Below are positions 48,439 through 58,395 of a stretch of DNA of 64,000 nucleotides, one piece after another. Numbering within the stretch: position 1 is the first letter of the stretch; the number at the start of each line of letters is the position of its first letter. The notes under the pieces were generated by a model, which was given only the letters and a program-made list of their open reading frames with translations, did not search any database and was not told the origin of the DNA. Made by a program: the position numbers and the translations under genes. Source of the DNA: Oryzomonas sagensis (lineage in GTDB: Bacteria > Desulfobacterota > Desulfuromonadia > Geobacterales > Pseudopelobacteraceae); assembly GCF_008802355.1 (NCBI RefSeq), contig NZ_VZRA01000003.1, positions 378,360 through 442,359 on the forward strand, given 5' to 3'.

Positions 48439-49422
48439 ATGTCGGGAGCGCGGATAACCGGAACCGGTTCCTCTCTGCCGGATAAAATTCTTACCAATCG
48501 CGACCTGGAACAGATGGTTGAAACCAGCGACGAATGGATTACCACCCGGACCGGCATCAAAGAACGCCGAATCGCCGTCGAGGGTGAATATACCTCTACC
48601 TTTGCCGCCGAAGCCGGCAGACGTGCCCTTGCCATGGCCGGGATCGAAGCAGATGAGCTCGATCTGATCATCCTCGGCACCGTGACCCCCGATTTCCCTT
48701 TTCCGGCAACCGCATGCATCCTGCAAAAGGAACTTGGGGCGCATAAGGCAACGGCGTTCGATCTCTCTGCCGCCTGCTCCGGCTTTCTGTACGCCCTGTC
48801 CATCGCCACGACCTATATCCGCAGCGGCATGGCAAAGAAGGCCCTGGTCATCGGAGCCGAGGTCTTGTCGCGCGTGGTCGACTGGAGCGACCGCAACACC
48901 TGCATCCTCTTCGGAGACGGTGCCGGAGCCGCGGTCGTGGAGGCCTGCGAGGGTGAGAACGGCATCCTCTCCACCCACATATTCAGTAACGGCTCCCACT
49001 GGGACCAGCTCTACCTGCCCGGCGCCGGGAGCAGGAACCCCGCTTCCAATCCGCGCACCATCGATGAGCGCCTCTATTATATCCGTATGGAGGGAAACGA
49101 CGTTTTCAAACACGCCGTGCGGGCCATGGAAGAGGCCGCCACCGCCGCCCTTACGGCAAACGCCATGTCGCCTTCCGATATATCGCTGCTCATTCCCCAC
49201 CAGGCCAATCGCCGCATCATCGACGCAACCGCCAAACGCCTGGGGCTTCCCGAGGAACGGGTGTTTGTGAATCTTCACCATTATGGCAACACGTCGGCCG
49301 CATCAATTCCGATCGCCCTCGACGAGGCAAACCGTTCCGGCGCCATCAAGGCCGGCGACATCATCTTGATGGATGCCTTTGGCGGAGGCTTTACCTACGG
49401 TTCCGCCCTGGTACGCTGGTAG
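48439..49422 (+). CDS. fabH: 3-oxoacyl-ACP synthase III
   Basis: A 327-residue enzyme that condenses acetyl-CoA with malonyl-ACP to start fatty acid synthesis. Cys113 lies in FDLSAACSGFLYAL, the His in IPHQANRRI and the Asn in HYGNTSAAS; the N-terminal TSDEWITTRTGI is typical. ATG 48439 has AAGGAG at ideal spacing; the alternative ATG 48424 would overlap the plsX stop and add five residues. Confidence 0.95.
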   Translation: MSGARITGTGSSLPDKILTNRDLEQMVETSDEWITTRTGIKERRIAVEGEYTSTFAAEAGRRALAMAGIEADELDLIILGTVTPDFPFPATACILQKELGAHKATAFDLSAACSGFLYALSIATTYIRSGMAKKALVIGAEVLSRVVDWSDRNTCILFGDGAGAAVVEACEGENGILSTHIFSNGSHWDQLYLPGAGSRNPASNPRTIDERLYYIRMEGNDVFKHAVRAMEEAATAALTANAMSPSDISLLIPHQANRRIIDATAKRLGLPEERVFVNLHHYGNTSAASIPIALDEANRSGAIKAGDIILMDAFGGGFTYGSALVRW

Positions 49423-49492
49423 ACTGTTCCCCACTCGAATACGGATCAGACGCGGGAAAAAAGGATTTTTTATTCATCGAAAGGTGTTTCTC

Positions 49493-50419
49493 ATGAGTAA
49501 AACCGCTTTCATATTCCCTGGACAGGGGTCGCAATATCCGGGGATGGGCAAAGAGTTGGCCGAGGCCTTTCCCGTTGCCCGCCGGGTCTTCGAAGAAGCC
49601 GACGACGCCCTCGGCATGAAGCTGTCCGCCACCTGCTTCAGCGGCAGCGAAGAAGAATTGAAGCTGACCGCCACGACCCAACCGGCCATCCTGACCGCCA
49701 GCATCGCCATCCTGCGGGTGGTCGAGCAGGAAACCGGCCTCCGGGCCGACTATCTGGCCGGTCACTCCCTGGGCGAGTATTCGGCCTTGGTCTGTTCCGG
49801 GGCGCTTGGCTTTGCCGATGCCGTCAGGACCGTCCGGGCACGGGGAACCTTCATGCAGGAAGCGGTGCCGGTCGGCACCGGCTCCATGGCTGCCATGCTG
49901 GGCATCGAGCGCGAGGTGCTCGAGGATATCTGCCGCGAGGCGGCTCAGGGAGAGGTCGTTGCGCCGGCCAACTTCAATTCGCCCGGCCAGATCGTGATCG
50001 CCGGCCACAGCGGCGCCGTGGGGCGCGCCATTGAGATCGCCAAGGGGCGCGGCTTCCGCAAAACCCTGTTGCTGCCGGTCAGCGCCCCGTTCCATTGCAC
50101 CCTTATGCTGCCGGCTGCCGAACGGCTCGCCGGGGTGCTGGAGACCGTACCGGCCAACCCGATGACCCTGCCGGTGGTCGCCAACGCCGATGCCGCCCCG
50201 AATGCCGACAGTAACCGCGTCAAGCCGCTCCTGGTGACCCAGGTCTGCGCTCCGGTTTTATGGCAGCAGTCGGTGACGGGTATGATCGAACAGGGGGTTA
50301 CGCGGTTTGTGGAGATCGGTCCCGGGAAGGTTCTGTCGGGGTTGGTGAAGCGGATTTCAAAAGAGGTGGAAACAGCAAACATTGAGGATTGTGCCGGCCT
50401 GAAGACGCTGACCGAGTAA
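49493..50419 (+). CDS. fabD: Malonyl-CoA:ACP transacylase
   Basis: A 308-residue enzyme loading malonate on ACP. FIFPGQGSQYPGMG at the start, the nucleophile Ser in AGHSLGEYSALV, and the His in PVSAPFHCTLM are all present. ATG 49493 follows GAAAGGTGT; the frame is open upstream only as overlap with the fabH end. Confidence 0.95.
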   Translation: MSKTAFIFPGQGSQYPGMGKELAEAFPVARRVFEEADDALGMKLSATCFSGSEEELKLTATTQPAILTASIAILRVVEQETGLRADYLAGHSLGEYSALVCSGALGFADAVRTVRARGTFMQEAVPVGTGSMAAMLGIEREVLEDICREAAQGEVVAPANFNSPGQIVIAGHSGAVGRAIEIAKGRGFRKTLLLPVSAPFHCTLMLPAAERLAGVLETVPANPMTLPVVANADAAPNADSNRVKPLLVTQVCAPVLWQQSVTGMIEQGVTRFVEIGPGKVLSGLVKRISKEVETANIEDCAGLKTLTE

Positions 50420-50442
50420 GCATGATCACTCACGGGGAAGCT

Positions 50443-50877
50443 ATGCTCGATTGCAACGACATCATGAAGATCTTGCCGCACCGCTACCCTTTCCTGTTGG
50501 TGGATCGCATTGAAGAAGTGGAAACGGGCAAGCGTATCGTCGGCATCAAGAATGTCACCATCAACGAGCCGTTCTTCCAAGGGCACTTTCCCGGCCATCC
50601 GGTCATGCCGGGGGTCCTGCTCGTCGAGGCCATGGCCCAGGTAGCCGCCGTCCTGGCCTATGTCTCGTCCGACGAGAGCGCCCGCTCCAAGGTCACCTAT
50701 TTCGTGGGTATCGACAATGCACGTTTTCGCAAACCGGTTTTTCCCGGCGACCAGCTCCGCCTTGAACTTGAGGCTGTCGGCTGTAAGCGGGGCATATGGA
50801 AGTTTGCCGGCAAGGTGCTGGTAGCGGACAAGCTTGCCGCCGCGGCGGACTTGATGGCCACGTTTGCCGATAAATAG
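50443..50877 (+). CDS. fabZ: 3-hydroxyacyl-ACP dehydratase FabZ
   Basis: A 144-residue hot-dog enzyme. [13 protein letters not shown] and the active site [20 protein letters not shown], with catalytic His and Glu, fit FabZ. ATG 50443 has GGGGAAG upstream; ATG 50422 in frame has only a weak box. FabZ between fabD and fabG is a modest variation on the common plsX-fabH-fabD-fabG-acpP order. Confidence 0.92.
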   Translation: MLDCNDIMKILPHRYPFLLVDRIEEVETGKRIVGIKNVTINEPFFQGHFPGHPVMPGVLLVEAMAQVAAVLAYVSSDESARSKVTYFVGIDNARFRKPVFPGDQLRLELEAVGCKRGIWKFAGKVLVADKLAAAADLMATFADK

Positions 50878-50931
50878 ATACATGTACTCACTTCAGCGTC
50901 CTGCGCTGCTGAAAGAAGAAAGGAGTAGCTG

Positions 50932-51669
50932 ATGCCAAAGGACAGAATAGCTGTCATCACGGGTGCATCCCGTGGAATAGGCCGGAGCATCGCCCTGGCG
51001 CTGGCCGCACAAGGCGCTACGATCGTTGCCGTTGACATGGACCAGGCCGCAACCGATGCCGTTGTCGCCGAATTGAAGGCTGCCGGCGGGAACGCCCTGG
51101 GGGTCGTGGGGAACGTTACCGTACCTGCGGATGTGGAACGGATGATCGATGCCGCCGTGGAAGCCTTCGGACGGGTCGATATTCTGGTGAACAACGCCGG
51201 CATTACCCGTGACGGCCTTCTCATGCGGATGAAGGAGGAGGATTGGGATGCCGTGCTTACGGTCAACCTGAAGGGGGCGTTCCTGTGCACCCGTGCCGCG
51301 TTCAAGGTCATGTCCAAGCAGCGTTACGGCCGGATCATCAACATCGCCTCGGTGGTCGGCCAGATGGGTAATGCGGGCCAGGCGAACTACTGCGCCAGCA
51401 AAGCCGGTCTGATCGGGCTTACCAAGTCCAATGCCCGGGAACTTGCCAAGCGCAACGTCACGGTCAATGCCGTTGCCCCTGGCTTCATCGCCACCGCCAT
51501 GACCGATGCCCTCTCGGACAAGGTGCGGGCCGAACTGACCGCCCAGATCCCCCTGGAACGTCTGGGCAGCGCCGACGATATCGCCAATGCGGTGGTCTTT
51601 CTCGCCAGCGAGGCTTCCGGCTACATCACCGGGCATGTGCTTTCCGTCAACGGCGGAATGTACATGTAA
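50932..51669 (+). CDS. fabG: 3-oxoacyl-ACP reductase FabG
   Basis: A 245-residue NADPH-dependent short-chain dehydrogenase. TGASRGIGRSI is the cofactor motif, NNAG follows, and the catalytic Ser140, Tyr153 and Lys157 (YCASK) are in place; the end SGYITGHVLSVNGGMYM is typical of FabG. AAAGGAG precedes the ATG. A repeat and a new promoter separate it from acpP. Confidence 0.95.
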   Translation: MPKDRIAVITGASRGIGRSIALALAAQGATIVAVDMDQAATDAVVAELKAAGGNALGVVGNVTVPADVERMIDAAVEAFGRVDILVNNAGITRDGLLMRMKEEDWDAVLTVNLKGAFLCTRAAFKVMSKQRYGRIINIASVVGQMGNAGQANYCASKAGLIGLTKSNARELAKRNVTVNAVAPGFIATAMTDALSDKVRAELTAQIPLERLGSADDIANAVVFLASEASGYITGHVLSVNGGMYM

Positions 51670-51670
51670 T

Positions 51671-51853
51671 GGAAAGGAGGGATTTTTCGTCCAGGCAAGG
51701 AAATCAAGGGATTGCGCGGAGGCGTACATCGGTACGCCGCACAATTTAGCTTGTTAAATTGGACCGCGAAGGCGCCCGAAGGGTGAGGCCAACGGCCGAA
51801 GTCACAAGCAAGCCTGAAGATTGACGCCGCATGGGCGGAAAAGAACCCTTTCC
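51671..51853. repeat. MITE-like repeat between fabG and acpP
   Basis: A 183-bp element with inverted ends GGAAAGG (51671-51677) and CCTTTCC (51847-51853), with looser pairing extending inward. It contains the core GCGGAGGCGTA-CATCGG-TACGCCGCAC, shared with the pyr-operon repeats. No coding capacity. Confidence 0.72.
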
Positions 51854-51863
51854 AAATAAATCT

Positions 51864-51892
51864 TTGACTTTTGATTCGTTCATTGTTAAGAA
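51864..51892 (+). promoter_or_regulatory. Sigma-70-type promoter for acpP
   Basis: TTGACT (51864-51869), a 17-base spacer and TAAGAA (51887-51892) lie just outside the repeat and ~58 bases upstream of acpP. A separate strong promoter is expected for acpP, which must be made in large amounts. Confidence 0.6.
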
Positions 51893-51949
51893 GCTGTAGC
51901 TCAAAACGACTACGACCTGTTACGGGTTACTACAACACGGAGGTGAAAG

Positions 51950-52183
51950 ATGTCTGACATTGCAAAGCGAGTAAAGGAAATAGTTGCGGAACAGCTGGGT
52001 GTGGAAGAGGCTCAGGTCGTTCCCGAGGCATCCTTCATGGATGACCTGGGCGCAGATTCCCTGGATACCGTCGAACTGGTCATGGCCCTTGAAGAGGAAT
52101 TCGATATCGAAATCCCCGATGAGGATGCCGAGAAGATCCAGTCCGTACAGGACGCCATCGATTACATTACCGAGCACAGCTAA
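51950..52183 (+). CDS. acpP: Acyl carrier protein
   Basis: A 77-residue acidic protein. Ser37 in [15 protein letters not shown] receives the phosphopantetheine arm. [16 protein letters not shown] is typical of AcpP. ATG follows GGAGGTGAAAG, a strong ribosome binding site. It is the likely substrate of AcpH encoded at 14.5 kb. Confidence 0.97.
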   Translation: MSDIAKRVKEIVAEQLGVEEAQVVPEASFMDDLGADSLDTVELVMALEEEFDIEIPDEDAEKIQSVQDAIDYITEHS

Positions 52184-52209
52184 TACGGCAGGCCGACGAC
52201 GAAACAGGG

Positions 52210-52233
52210 GAGGGGAGACGCTCCCCTCTTTTT
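52210..52233 (+). terminator. Terminator between acpP and fabF
   Basis: A perfect 8-bp stem GAGGGGAG/CTCCCCTC (52210-52217 with 52221-52228) with a 3-base loop and five T. It would make acpP largely monocistronic and lower read-through into fabF. Confidence 0.85.
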
Positions 52234-52279
52234 GTTTATCCGGTTCCACCCCGTCATTATCTACCAGGAGCATACAATT

Positions 52280-53512
52280 ATGAGAAGAGTCGTAATTACC
52301 GGCGTTGGGGTCGTTTCTCCTCTTGGATGCGGCAATGCCCAAAACTGGGATGCGCTTATCAATGGCCGTTCCGGCATCGCACAGATCACCCGCTTTGACG
52401 CTTCGGCCATGCCGGTGCGCATTGCCGGTGAAGTCAAGGACTTCAACCCCGAGGATTTCATTGAAAAGAAAGAGATCAAGAAGATGGATCTCTTTATTCA
52501 GTATGCGCTGGCAGCTTCTCACTTCGCCATGGAGGACTCCGGTCTGGCCATCACGGATGAGAACGCCGAGCGGGTAGGGGTGCTCGTGGGTGCCGGCCTT
52601 GGCGGGCTGCCGACCATCGAGAAGTACCATGCGGCACTGCTTGAAGGGGGCTACAAGAAAATTTCCCCCTTCTTCATCCCGATGTTGATCATCAACCTTG
52701 CCCCGGGCCACATCTCCATCAAATATGGCGCCAAGGGTCCCAATATCTCATCCGTTTCGGCATGCGCAACCGCCACCCATTCCATTGGCGATGCCTACCA
52801 CATCATCAAACGGGGCGACGCCGACGCCATGATCGCCGGGGGAACCGAATCAACGGTAACTCCGCTCGGCATCGGCGGGTTTTCCGCCATGAAAGCGCTC
52901 TCCGACCGTAACGACAACCCGCAGGCCGCCTCACGTCCCTTTGAGAAAAACCGTGACGGCTTTGTCATGGGCGAGGGTGCCGGTATCGTGATCCTGGAGG
53001 AGTACGAGGCCGCCAAAAAACGCGGCGCCAAGATCTATGCCGAGGTCGTGGGCTATGGCCTGACCGGCGACGCCTATCACCTGACCGCGCCGGCACCGGA
53101 TGGCGAAGGGGCGGCACGCTGCATGAAAATGGCGCTCGCCAACGCCGGCGTCAACCCTGAGCAAGTTGGCTACATCAACGCCCACGGCACCTCGACGTCC
53201 ATGAACGACTTGTACGAGACCATGGCCATCAAGACGGTCTTTGGCAACCATGCCGGCAAGGTGAAAATTTCCTCAACCAAGTCCATGACCGGCCACCTCC
53301 TGGGGGCTGCCGGGGGCATCGAGGCGGTTTTCAGCTGTTTGGCCCTTGAGAAAGGCGTGATCCCGCCGACCATCAACTACGAGGAACCGGACCCGGAATG
53401 CGACCTCGATTACACCCCCAACACCGCGTGTGAGGCCAAGATCGAGTACGCCATGAGCAACAACTTCGGTTTCGGCGGCACGAACGCCTCGCTGCTTTTC
53501 AAAAAGGTCTGA
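52280..53512 (+). CDS. fabF: 3-oxoacyl-ACP synthase II
   Basis: A 410-residue elongating condensing enzyme. [15 protein letters not shown] at the start, Cys162 in [14 protein letters not shown], His in [11 protein letters not shown] and His in [13 protein letters not shown] form the Cys-His-His triad. ATG 52280 follows CCAGGAGCA; in-frame codons before it overlap the terminator. rpiB starts one base after its stop. Confidence 0.96.
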   Translation: MRRVVITGVGVVSPLGCGNAQNWDALINGRSGIAQITRFDASAMPVRIAGEVKDFNPEDFIEKKEIKKMDLFIQYALAASHFAMEDSGLAITDENAERVGVLVGAGLGGLPTIEKYHAALLEGGYKKISPFFIPMLIINLAPGHISIKYGAKGPNISSVSACATATHSIGDAYHIIKRGDADAMIAGGTESTVTPLGIGGFSAMKALSDRNDNPQAASRPFEKNRDGFVMGEGAGIVILEEYEAAKKRGAKIYAEVVGYGLTGDAYHLTAPAPDGEGAARCMKMALANAGVNPEQVGYINAHGTSTSMNDLYETMAIKTVFGNHAGKVKISSTKSMTGHLLGAAGGIEAVFSCLALEKGVIPPTINYEEPDPECDLDYTPNTACEAKIEYAMSNNFGFGGTNASLLFKKV

Positions 53513-53513
53513 C

Positions 53514-53966
53514 ATGAAAATCGCACTGGGAAGTGACCATGGCGGCTATAGCCTGAAACAGTCTCTGATCCCCTTCCTGCAGGGCAAGGACATCGAGGTC
53601 GCCGATGCCGGCACCAATTCGGAGGATTCGGTGGATTATCCCGATTTTGCCGAGCGGGTGGCGCTCCTGGTCGCCCACGGCGAGGCGGATGCCGGCATTT
53701 TGGTCTGCGGGACCGGCATCGGCATCTCCATTGCCGCCAATAAGGTGCCCGGTATTCGCGCCGCACTGGTGACCGATGCCTTCATGGCCCGCATGGCAAA
53801 AGAGCATAATAACGCCAATGTCCTCGTGCTGGGGGGGCGGGTGATTGACGAAACAACCGCCCAGGAATTGGTGGCCGCCTGGCTGGACGCCTCCTTCGAG
53901 GGAGGACGGCATCAGAAACGGCTGGACAAGATCGCCCACCTGGAACAAAAATATCGTTGTAGTTAA
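53514..53966 (+). CDS. rpiB: Ribose 5-phosphate isomerase B
   Basis: A 150-residue enzyme interconverting ribose and ribulose 5-phosphates. KIALGSDHGGYSLK at the start and GILVCGTGIGISIAANKVPGI with the catalytic Cys are typical of RpiB/LacAB. It follows fabF almost directly, and glyA comes next, the usual order in this lineage. Confidence 0.94.
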   Translation: MKIALGSDHGGYSLKQSLIPFLQGKDIEVADAGTNSEDSVDYPDFAERVALLVAHGEADAGILVCGTGIGISIAANKVPGIRAALVTDAFMARMAKEHNNANVLVLGGRVIDETTAQELVAAWLDASFEGGRHQKRLDKIAHLEQKYRCS

Positions 53967-54002
53967 TTCTCTTTTCGATACAATGAGATAATGATAAATA
54001 AC

Positions 54003-54038
54003 AGCGGGACTTGACCACAAGTCCCGCTCCCTGTTTTT
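54003..54038 (+). terminator. Probable terminator between rpiB and glyA
   Basis: A perfect 10-bp stem (54003-54012 with 54019-54028) with a 6-base loop; the T-run (54034-54038) begins five bases after the stem, so termination may be partial. Confidence 0.6.
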
Positions 54039-54083
54039 CAACCCCCTGCTGACTGAATCCATCCCATAAGGAGTAGACACACC

Positions 54084-55331
54084 ATGTCGATTCTCGACCA
54101 ATTTGACCCCCAGGTTGCCGAAGCCATTCGCCACGAGACCGAACGTCAGGAGTACAACCTGGAGCTGATCGCTTCGGAAAACTTTGTCTCCGAGGCGGTG
54201 CTTGAGGCCCAGGGAAGCATCCTGACCAACAAATACGCCGAGGGCTATCCGGGCAAACGCTACTATGGCGGCTGCGACCAGGTGGATGTGGTCGAAAATC
54301 TGGCGATCGAGCGCGCCAAGGAGCTGTTCGGCGCCGAACATGCCAATGTTCAGCCCCATTCAGGCTCTCAGGCCAATATGGCGGTCTATTTCGCCGCCTG
54401 CAAGCCGGGAGATACGGTCCTGGGCATGAACCTCTCCCACGGCGGCCATCTGACCCACGGCAGCCCGGTCAACTTCTCCGGGAAACTGTTCAACATCGTG
54501 CCCTACGGTGTTTCTCCCGAGACCCAGACCATCGATTACGCCGAGGTGGAGCGTCTGGCCGAACAGCACAAGCCGCGGATGATCGTGGTCGGCGCCAGCG
54601 CCTACCCGCGCATCATTGATTTTCCGGCGTTCCGTGCCATTGCCGACAAGGTGGGGGCGGTGGTCATGGTGGACATGGCCCACTTCGCCGGCCTGGTGGC
54701 GGCAGGGCTGCACCCCAGCCCGGTCCCCTATGCCGACTATGTGACCACCACCACCCACAAGACCCTGCGTGGCCCGCGCGGCGGCATGATTCTCTGCCGT
54801 GAAGATCTCGCCAAAACTTTGAATTCCCAGATCTTCCCCGGTATCCAGGGGGGGCCGTTGATGCACGTCATCGCCGCCAAGGCGGTGGCTTTCAAGGAAG
54901 CCCTCCAGCCGGAGTTCAAGGTCTATCAGCAGCAGATCGTGAAGAATGCCCAAACTCTGGCGGGGGCGTTGATGAAGCGCGGCTTCAAGCTGACCAGCGG
55001 CGGTACCGACAACCACCTGATGCTGGTTGATTTCTCCGGCACCGAAATCACCGGTAAGGCGGCTGAAGCGGCCTTGGACAAGGCGGGCATTACGGTCAAC
55101 AAGAATACCGTTCCTTTCGAGACCCGTTCCCCGTTCGTCACCTCCGGTATCCGGATCGGAACGCCGGCGGCCACATCCCATGGCCTGAAGGAAGCGGAAA
55201 TGGAGCAGGTGGCTACGTTCATCGCCGATGCCGTAGCCAATATCGACAACGACGAAAAACTGGCCGCCATCAAGGTGCAGGTCAATACCATGATGAAGCG
55301 GTTCCCGCTTTATGCCAACCGGCTGAAGTAG
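54084..55331 (+). CDS. glyA: Serine hydroxymethyltransferase
   Basis: A 415-residue PLP enzyme converting serine and tetrahydrofolate to glycine and methylene-tetrahydrofolate. Lys226 in [14 protein letters not shown] binds [23 protein letters not shown] and [11 protein letters not shown] are conserved substrate segments. ATG follows TAAGGAG. A strong terminator closes the gene. Confidence 0.96.
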   Translation: MSILDQFDPQVAEAIRHETERQEYNLELIASENFVSEAVLEAQGSILTNKYAEGYPGKRYYGGCDQVDVVENLAIERAKELFGAEHANVQPHSGSQANMAVYFAACKPGDTVLGMNLSHGGHLTHGSPVNFSGKLFNIVPYGVSPETQTIDYAEVERLAEQHKPRMIVVGASAYPRIIDFPAFRAIADKVGAVVMVDMAHFAGLVAAGLHPSPVPYADYVTTTTHKTLRGPRGGMILCREDLAKTLNSQIFPGIQGGPLMHVIAAKAVAFKEALQPEFKVYQQQIVKNAQTLAGALMKRGFKLTSGGTDNHLMLVDFSGTEITGKAAEAALDKAGITVNKNTVPFETRSPFVTSGIRIGTPAATSHGLKEAEMEQVATFIADAVANIDNDEKLAAIKVQVNTMMKRFPLYANRLK

Positions 55332-55359
55332 GGAAGGGGCCGTAACTTTTTTTGATCAG

Positions 55360-55388
55360 GACCCGCCGGGCAACCGGCGGGTCTTTTT
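55360..55388 (+). terminator. Intrinsic terminator after glyA
   Basis: A perfect 10-bp GC-rich stem (55360-55369 with 55374-55383), a GCAA loop and five T (55384-55388). Confidence 0.92.
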
Positions 55389-55467
55389 GTTTGAATAGGG
55401 GGGCAGGGCGCCTGATTCTCTCGTCTTCCTTGACTTTGTTCCCGCTCTTTGGCTAGTATGCACAGAT

Positions 55468-56514
55468 ATGAAAAAGCTAACCAGACAGATACGAGTCGGA
55501 TCGGTTCCCGTGGGTGGCGGCGCCCCCTGCGCGGTCCAATCCATGTGTTCCACCGATACGCGGGACGTCGCCGCCACCCTGGCCCAGATTGCCGGCCTGG
55601 CTGCCGGCGGCTGCGAGATCATCCGTTGCGCCGTTCCGGACATGGATGCGGCCGTGGCCTTGGGAAAGATCAAACACGAGAGCCCCATCCCGGTCATCGC
55701 CGACATCCACTTCGACTACAAGCTGGCCCTGCAGGTGCTTGACGGCGGCATAGACGGGCTGCGGCTCAACCCGGGCAATATCGGCGACAAGTGGAAGGTG
55801 GCCGAGGTGGTCAAGGCGGCGGCTGAACGCCAGGTGCCCATCAGAATCGGCGTCAATGCCGGTTCTCTCGAAAAGGAACTGCTGGAGCGCTTTGGCCATC
55901 CCACGGCCGAGGCCATGGTGGAATCCGCCCTTGGCCACGTGCGCATCCTGGAGGAGTTGGGCTACCGGGAGATCAAGATCTCTCTTAAGGCCTCGGATGT
56001 GATGAAGACGGTTTCCGCCTACCGCCTGCTTTCGGAACGGGTTGACTATCCCCTGCACATCGGCATCACCGAGGCCGGAACCATCTTTTCCGGGACGGTC
56101 AAATCCTCGGTCGGCCTCGGCATCCTGCTCGCCGACGGTATCGGCGACACCATGCGGGTATCCCTGACCGGTGATCCGCTGGACGAGGTCAGGGTAGGGT
56201 ACGAGATCCTGAAAAGCCTCGGACTGCGCCAGCGCGGCGTCAATTTTGTTTCCTGCCCCACCTGCGGCCGGTGTCAGATCAACCTGATCAAGGTCGCCGA
56301 AGAGGTCGAACGCCGACTCCAGGGGGTGGACAAGCGGATTACGGTCGCAGTCATGGGGTGCGCCGTCAACGGTCCCGGAGAGGCCCGCGAGGCGGATGTG
56401 GGCATTGCCGGTGGAAAAGGGGAGGGGCTCCTGTTCCGCAACGGCGAGATCGTCCGTAAGGTGCCGGAAAACAAGTTGGCCGACGCCCTGCTCGAAGAGA
56501 TCGATAAACTCTGA
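55468..56514 (+). CDS. ispG: 4-hydroxy-3-methylbut-2-enyl-diphosphate synthase
   Basis: A 348-residue iron-sulfur enzyme of the non-mevalonate isoprenoid pathway. PCAVQSMCSTDTRDV at the start, IADIHFDYKLAL, and the cluster cysteines in SCPTCGRCQ and VMGCAVNGPGEAREADVG are present. It could feed the polyprenyl synthase encoded at 24.9 kb. No clear ribosome binding site precedes ATG 55468. The 133-base spacer after it contains no gene. Confidence 0.95.
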   Translation: MKKLTRQIRVGSVPVGGGAPCAVQSMCSTDTRDVAATLAQIAGLAAGGCEIIRCAVPDMDAAVALGKIKHESPIPVIADIHFDYKLALQVLDGGIDGLRLNPGNIGDKWKVAEVVKAAAERQVPIRIGVNAGSLEKELLERFGHPTAEAMVESALGHVRILEELGYREIKISLKASDVMKTVSAYRLLSERVDYPLHIGITEAGTIFSGTVKSSVGLGILLADGIGDTMRVSLTGDPLDEVRVGYEILKSLGLRQRGVNFVSCPTCGRCQINLIKVAEEVERRLQGVDKRITVAVMGCAVNGPGEAREADVGIAGGKGEGLLFRNGEIVRKVPENKLADALLEEIDKL

Positions 56515-56647
56515 GAATCTGAACCGTTCTCTCACCCGCTCACTATTCTTTTTCTTGTGTTTTTCTCTGTGCCTCTGTGAGCTTTGCGAGAGACCGCCTT
56601 TGGCGTTTTAGAAGTAAAAATGTACTATACCATCCTCTGAGGTGACA

Positions 56648-58372
56648 ATGCTTTATTCCCGTTATTTCATCCCCACCGTTAAGGAAACCCCCTCCGACGC
56701 CGAGGTCGTGTCGCATCAACTGATGCTCCGTGCCGGCATGATCCGCAAGCTGGCGGCCGGTATCTACAATTACCTGCCCATGGGGTTGCGCTCCATCCGC
56801 AAGTTCGAGAACATCGTCCGCGAGGAGATGGACCGCGCCGGGGCCATCGAGCTGCTCATGCCGAGCGTCCAACCGGCCGAACTCTGGCAGGAGTCGGGGC
56901 GCTGGACCTTTTATGGCAAGGAGCTGCTGCGTTTCAAGGATCGCAAGGAAGGCGAGTTCTGCATGGGGCCGACCCATGAAGAGGTCATCACCGACATGAT
57001 CCGCCGCGAGATCAAGAGCTACCGGCAGATGCCGATCAATTTCTACCAGATCCAAACCAAGTTCCGCGACGAGATCCGGCCCCGGTTCGGCCTCATGCGT
57101 GGCCGCGAATTCATCATGAAGGACGCCTACTCGTTTGATGTGGACAGCAGCGCCGCGGACGACTCCTATGACCGTATGTACCAGGCCTATATCCGCATCT
57201 TTGAACGGTGCGGGCTGAATTTCCGTGCCGTTGAAGCGGACTCGGGCACCATTGGCGGGTCGTTCTCCCACGAATTTATGGTCCTGGCGGATTCGGGTGA
57301 GGACGGCATTGCCTCCTGTGACTCCTGCCGCTATGCCGCCAACGTGGAAAAGGCCGAGGCGCGGCCGGCGCAACCGGTGGCGCAGGGTGGCGAATTGCTG
57401 CCGTTGGAGAAGATCCCGACGCCGGACATGAAAACCATTGCCGATGTTGCGGCCTTCCTGAAAGTGACCGCCGACAAGACGATCAAGACCCTGGTGTACG
57501 CTTCGGGCAGTGGCGAGTTCGTCATGGCGCTGTTGCGGGGCGACCACGAGCTGAATGAGATCAAGCTCAAGAACAGCCTGGGGTGGGACGAGATCGAAAT
57601 GGCGACCGAAGAGGATATCCTGCGCATCACCGGATCGCCGATCGGGTTCCTCGGCCCGCTGGGGCTCAAGGAAAAGGTGACGGTTATTGCCGACTTGGTC
57701 GTCGAGGGCATGACCAACGTCGCCATGGGCGCCAATGAAAAGGATATGCACTTCATCAATGCCAACCCGGGACGGGATTTCCCGGTCGAGCGCTTTGCCG
57801 ATATCCGCATGGTCGTGGCCGGCGATGCCTGCCCGCGCTGCCAGGAGGGGAAACTTGAGATGTGGCGCGGTATCGAGGTGGGGCATGTCTTCAAGCTGGG
57901 CACCAAGTATTCCACCGCCCTCAATGCCACCTACCTGGATGCCGACGGCAAGGAGCAGGTCATCTTCATGGGGTGCTACGGCATCGGCATCGGCAGGACG
58001 GTTGCCGCGGCCATCGAGCAGAACCATGACGAGAACGGCATCATCTTCCCGTTGCCCCTGGCGCCCTTCCATTGCTCGGTTGTGGCCCTGAACGCCAAGG
58101 ATGGCGGCGTCATGGCCGCGGCCGAGGAAATCTACGCAAAGCTGGAGCAATTGGGGGTGGAGACGCTGTTCGACGACCGTGACGAACGGCCGGGCGTCAA
58201 ATTCAAGGATAACGATCTGATCGGTATCCCGCTGCGCATTGTGGTCGGCAGCAAGGGATTGGCCGAAGGGAAGGTCGAGGTCAAAATCCGTAAAACCGGC
58301 GAGGTGCTCCTGCTGCCGGTTGAAGAGGCTATCGCCCGGATCAAGCAACTTGTCGACGCGGCCTTGGTCTGA
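56648..58372 (+). CDS. proS: Prolyl-tRNA synthetase
   Basis: A 574-residue class II aminoacyl-tRNA synthetase of the bacterial type. Motif 2 [22 protein letters not shown] and motif 3 [16 protein letters not shown] are present; an INS editing domain (~220-400) lies between them with the anticodon-binding domain after. ATG 56648 follows GAGGTGAC; GTG 56642 is two codons earlier. Confidence 0.96.
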   Translation: MLYSRYFIPTVKETPSDAEVVSHQLMLRAGMIRKLAAGIYNYLPMGLRSIRKFENIVREEMDRAGAIELLMPSVQPAELWQESGRWTFYGKELLRFKDRKEGEFCMGPTHEEVITDMIRREIKSYRQMPINFYQIQTKFRDEIRPRFGLMRGREFIMKDAYSFDVDSSAADDSYDRMYQAYIRIFERCGLNFRAVEADSGTIGGSFSHEFMVLADSGEDGIASCDSCRYAANVEKAEARPAQPVAQGGELLPLEKIPTPDMKTIADVAAFLKVTADKTIKTLVYASGSGEFVMALLRGDHELNEIKLKNSLGWDEIEMATEEDILRITGSPIGFLGPLGLKEKVTVIADLVVEGMTNVAMGANEKDMHFINANPGRDFPVERFADIRMVVAGDACPRCQEGKLEMWRGIEVGHVFKLGTKYSTALNATYLDADGKEQVIFMGCYGIGIGRTVAAAIEQNHDENGIIFPLPLAPFHCSVVALNAKDGGVMAAAEEIYAKLEQLGVETLFDDRDERPGVKFKDNDLIGIPLRIVVGSKGLAEGKVEVKIRKTGEVLLLPVEEAIARIKQLVDAALV

Positions 58373-58395
58373 AATTAAACGGTTATGAGGTTGTG

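Noticed and set aside
56515..56641. T-rich spacer between ispG and proS as a gene or terminator
   Set aside because: No open frame with a start signal and no convincing stem-loop plus T-run was found.
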